Assembly (NCBI GenBank): GCA_030665485.1
Contig: DAOUZV010000038.1
Span: 1-9,811, forward strand
Source: Chloroflexota bacterium
Lineage (GTDB): Bacteria > Chloroflexota > Dehalococcoidia > JABGRK01
Direction of reading: 5' to 3'
Length of the DNA: 9,811 nt
Below are positions 7,981 to 9,811 of this stretch, piece after piece. The first letter of the stretch is position 1, and each line of letters begins with the position of its first letter. Position numbers and translations under genes: made by a program. A model generated the notes under the pieces. It saw nothing but the letters and a program-made list of their open reading frames with translations. It had not been told where the DNA came from and ran no database searches.

Positions 7981-8010
7981 TTGACAATAGAACACATGTT
8001 CTACTATAAT
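7981..8010 (+). promoter_or_regulatory. Consensus sigma-70 promoter of the DUF6504-dnaE2 operon
   Basis: Perfect TTGACA (7981-7986) and perfect TATAAT (8005-8010), separated by 18 bases. Transcription should start near 8016-8018, giving a leader of under 20 bases. A promoter this close to consensus would be strong unless repressed, and the spacer holds a LexA-type operator that could do this. Confidence 0.85.
7988..8003. promoter_or_regulatory. LexA-like SOS box in the promoter spacer
   Basis: TAGAAC-ACAT-GTTCTA has perfect 6-bp palindromic arms around four bases. It contains the GAAC-N4-GTTC core that LexA of Bacillus and actinobacteria recognises (consensus CGAAC-N4-GTTCG, the outer C/G replaced by A/T here). 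It lies entirely between the -35 and -10 boxes, where bound repressor would block RNA polymerase. The genes controlled (DUF6504-like protein and DnaE2) are typical SOS targets, which supports the assignment. No lexA gene is in the window. Confidence 0.8.
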
Positions 8011-8012
8011 CA

Positions 8013-8030
8013 AGCTCCGCCCCAGGAGCT
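8013..8030 (+). promoter_or_regulatory. Possible hairpin covering the Shine-Dalgarno site
   Basis: AGCTCC (8013-8018) and GGAGCT (8025-8030) are perfect complements separated by six bases. The right arm contains most of the AGGAG ribosome binding site (8024-8028) that serves the ATG at 8034 (five bases away) or the one at 8037 (eight bases). Whether the left arm is transcribed depends on the exact start site, predicted within this arm. Confidence 0.35.
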
Positions 8031-8033
8031 ATT

Positions 8034-8285
8034 ATGATGACCAAGCTTATCAACGAACCTATCACAGTTCATCAGAACAAAAATTCAAGCCCAACCGCCT
8101 TCATCTGGAGAAAGCGCCTCTATAGAGTTATAGAGGTATTCGACTGGTGGAGAGAGCCGGCGGAGTGGTGGAGGGAAGATTCCATACCACTCTTTGTGCG
8201 CGTAAACGCTAAGAACACAAGCGTCGGCACCTATGAGCTCTGCAAGATCGATAATAAATGGCTGCTATCCAGAATCATGGACTGA
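8034..8285 (+). CDS. DUF6504-like small protein, SOS cassette member
   Basis: An 83-residue protein (82 if translation starts at the second ATG, 8037). Its pattern, with EPITVHQ near the N-terminus, then AFIWRKRLYRVIEVFDWWRE, a second Trp pair (EWWRE) and an ending of YELCKIDNKWLLSRIMD, matches what I recall of the DUF6504 family. That family is found as small proteins or as C-terminal extensions of ImuB-like Y-family polymerases, mostly in actinobacteria and Chloroflexota. Its biochemical role is unknown; a part in SOS translesion synthesis is inferred from context. The gene follows a consensus promoter with a LexA-like box and ends 4 bases before the DnaE2 gene, so both should be induced together. 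No membrane segment or signal peptide is seen. The family name rests on memory of the pattern, not on a search. Confidence 0.8.
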   Translation: MMTKLINEPITVHQNKNSSPTAFIWRKRLYRVIEVFDWWREPAEWWREDSIPLFVRVNAKNTSVGTYELCKIDNKWLLSRIMD

Positions 8286-8289
8286 GATA

Positions 8290-9811
8290 ATGGGATTCAT
8301 TCACCTGCACGTACACTCCCAATACAGTTTTCTCGACGGGGCCTCATCTCTGGATGCCCTTCTGGAAAAGGCCGCGGCTCTGGATATGCCCGCGCTGGCC
8401 ATAACCGACCATAACCGGCTAACAGGTGCAATCAGGTTTTATGACAAGGCAAAGACGCTAGGAATAAAGCCGATAATAGGTGCAGAAATCAACATGGACG
8501 GAGGCTATCACCTGACCCTTCTCTGCAAGAACTTGGAAGGCTATTCGAATCTTTGCCAGTTGCTGACCCAGGCTCATCTGTCAAACCGACACGGTAAACC
8601 ACAGGCAAGCAAAGAGATGCTGCAGTCATACCATAAAAACATCATCGCCCTGAGCGGGTGCAACAGCGGCGAGATCCCAAGCCTACTGCGCGAAGGCAAG
8701 ACAAAGGACGCCCAAAAGGCAGGGCATGAGTACAGGCGAATCTTCGGAGGGGACTTTTTCATAGAACTGATGCGGTACCGCTCACGGGAAGGAGCCCGAG
8801 ACGTTCATAGACTGGCTGCATTTGCCATGCAGGGGCGCCTGCCAGTCGTTGCCACCAACAACGTCCACTACGCCGATGTTGAGGGCTACGCGGTAAAGGA
8901 ACTGCTCAACGCCATAGGTAGAAATGTGCCCGTACAGGCGCTGACAGGGCACAGAACCGTGGAGCAATATCTCAAATCACAACAGGAGATGACCTCGCTG
9001 TTCAGGGACTTTCCGGAGGCGATAAAGGCGACGGAGGAGGTCGCCGCACGGTGCAACCTGGAGCTGCGGTTAGGCATCCCGCGCTTCCCTAAGTTCGATA
9101 TTCCGAATGGCGAAACGGACTACTCTTATTTGTCGAAGCTTGCTTATGCAGCGCTTTCCGAAAAGTACCCAACCACAACCACCACCATAAGGAAGCGCCT
9201 GAGGTATGAGCTGGACACAATAAATAAACTGGGATTCTGCAGCTACTTCCTAGTTGTCTGGGACATAGTCCGGTGTGCGAAAAGGAGAAATATACGCTGT
9301 CAGGCAAGGGGCAGCGCCGTGGACAGCCTCGTTGTCTACCTGCTGGACATCAGCAATGTCGATCCCATCGCCTACAACCTCCTCTTCGAGCGCTTCATGC
9401 ACCCGCTTCGCAAAGAGCCTCCCGATATAGACCTGGATATAGACAGAAGGCGCCGGGCCGATGTCAGAGACTACATCTATGATAAATACGGTACCGACAA
9501 TGTTGCCTGCGTGGGCACCATAAACACCTACATGGCCAGAGGGGCCATCCGAGACACCGGCAAGGCGCTAGCCATTCCCCAGGAGATCATCGAGGAGGCA
9601 TGTGAGGGCATCCACTGGCTGTCTGCTTCACAGATACTGGACAAGGCGGATACCCTGCCGGAGTTGAAGAACAACCCCATTTACAAGGACCCCGGGCTGG
9701 CTCATTTCTTCAAGCTATGCGCCGCCATAGACAGCTTCCCCAAGCACATGTCGGTGCATCTGGGAGGACTGCTCATCGGCAGCGGCAGGCTATCCGAGTT
9801 AGTGCCGCTGG
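8290..9811 (+). CDS. dnaE2: Error-prone DNA polymerase III alpha subunit, DnaE2/ImuC type (partial)
   Basis: C-family DNA polymerase, presumably the translesion enzyme of SOS mutagenesis. The frame is open from the ATG at 8290 to the right edge (507 codons); the family is usually about 1,000-1,100 residues, so roughly half is present. The PHP domain opens with HLHVHSQYSFLDG (5-17), then TDHN (H41), GAE (E66), H74, SGC (C124) and NNVH (191-193). The palm starts with QARGSAVDS near 338-346, the DnaE2-like form of the GRGSAAGS element of replicative DnaE. It continues to FERFMHP and to PPDIDLDID (377-385), whose D381 and D383 are the catalytic aspartates. The later KHMSVHLGG also fits. The gene lies 4 bases after the DUF6504-like stop, with a poor ribosome binding site of its own, so translation is probably coupled. 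Subtype DnaE2 rather than replicative DnaE1 rests on these motifs and on the LexA-like box. Confidence 0.92.
   Translation, partial: MGFIHLHVHSQYSFLDGASSLDALLEKAAALDMPALAITDHNRLTGAIRFYDKAKTLGIKPIIGAEINMDGGYHLTLLCKNLEGYSNLCQLLTQAHLSNRHGKPQASKEMLQSYHKNIIALSGCNSGEIPSLLREGKTKDAQKAGHEYRRIFGGDFFIELMRYRSREGARDVHRLAAFAMQGRLPVVATNNVHYADVEGYAVKELLNAIGRNVPVQALTGHRTVEQYLKSQQEMTSLFRDFPEAIKATEEVAARCNLELRLGIPRFPKFDIPNGETDYSYLSKLAYAALSEKYPTTTTTIRKRLRYELDTINKLGFCSYFLVVWDIVRCAKRRNIRCQARGSAVDSLVVYLLDISNVDPIAYNLLFERFMHPLRKEPPDIDLDIDRRRRADVRDYIYDKYGTDNVACVGTINTYMARGAIRDTGKALAIPQEIIEEACEGIHWLSASQILDKADTLPELKNNPIYKDPGLAHFFKLCAAIDSFPKHMSVHLGGLLIGSGRLSELVPL

Noticed and set aside
9240..9310. Possible frameshift or break in the polymerase gene, suggested by the atypical CQARGSAVDS
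   Set aside because: Translation is continuous across it and the motif matches the DnaE2-type version of the element.
8574..9482. Several short open frames on both strands inside the polymerase region (for example 8574-8762, 8886-9077 and 9273-9482)
   Set aside because: They overlap a continuous, clearly recognisable DnaE2 frame and have no family motifs; they are shadows of it.
1..9811. CRISPR array, tRNA, insertion sequence or prophage signals
   Set aside because: No regularly spaced direct repeats, cloverleaf-like segments, transposase motifs or target-site duplications were seen on reading through.

Overview
The window reads as bacterial chromosomal DNA of intermediate G+C. It has near-consensus sigma-70 promoters, AGGAGG-type ribosome binding sites, frequent ATA (Ile) and AGG (Arg) codons, and a LexA-type operator of the Gram-positive/actinobacterial kind (GAAC-N4-GTTC). 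A tungsten-type aldehyde oxidoreductase suggests an anaerobe. Together with a free-standing DUF6504-like protein beside a DnaE2-type polymerase and a very large FG-GAP/VCBS protein, this would fit an anaerobic Chloroflexota (Dehalococcoidia-like) or similar lineage. The taxonomic call is inference and is not proven here.

Left part (1-4838, minus strand): a three-gene operon led by a good promoter (4868-4896). In transcription order it encodes a 1082-residue secreted, C-terminally membrane-anchored beta-propeller protein with ten calcium-loop motifs, an ABC transporter ATPase (its start codon overlaps the previous stop codon), and an ABC-2 type permease (3 bases between the genes) that runs off the left edge. 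The tight coupling suggests one machine: a transporter with a large extracytoplasmic partner.

Middle part (4962-7876): two divergent genes around a 152-bp intergenic region. Leftward is a metallo-beta-lactamase-fold hydrolase with a complete set of metal ligands. Rightward is a full-length aldehyde:ferredoxin oxidoreductase family protein (tungsten/molybdenum bis-pterin plus [4Fe-4S]). Substrates of both are unknown.

Right part (7877-9811, plus strand): a short intergenic region with two inverted repeats is followed by a textbook promoter, TTGACA-N18-TATAAT, whose spacer contains the LexA-like palindrome TAGAAC-ACAT-GTTCTA. It drives a small DUF6504-like protein and, 4 bases later, a DnaE2/ImuC-type error-prone DNA polymerase III alpha subunit, of which the first 507 codons are present. 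This looks like an SOS-induced mutagenesis cassette. No RNA gene, CRISPR array, insertion sequence or attachment site was seen, and no gene-free stretch exceeds about 160 bases.
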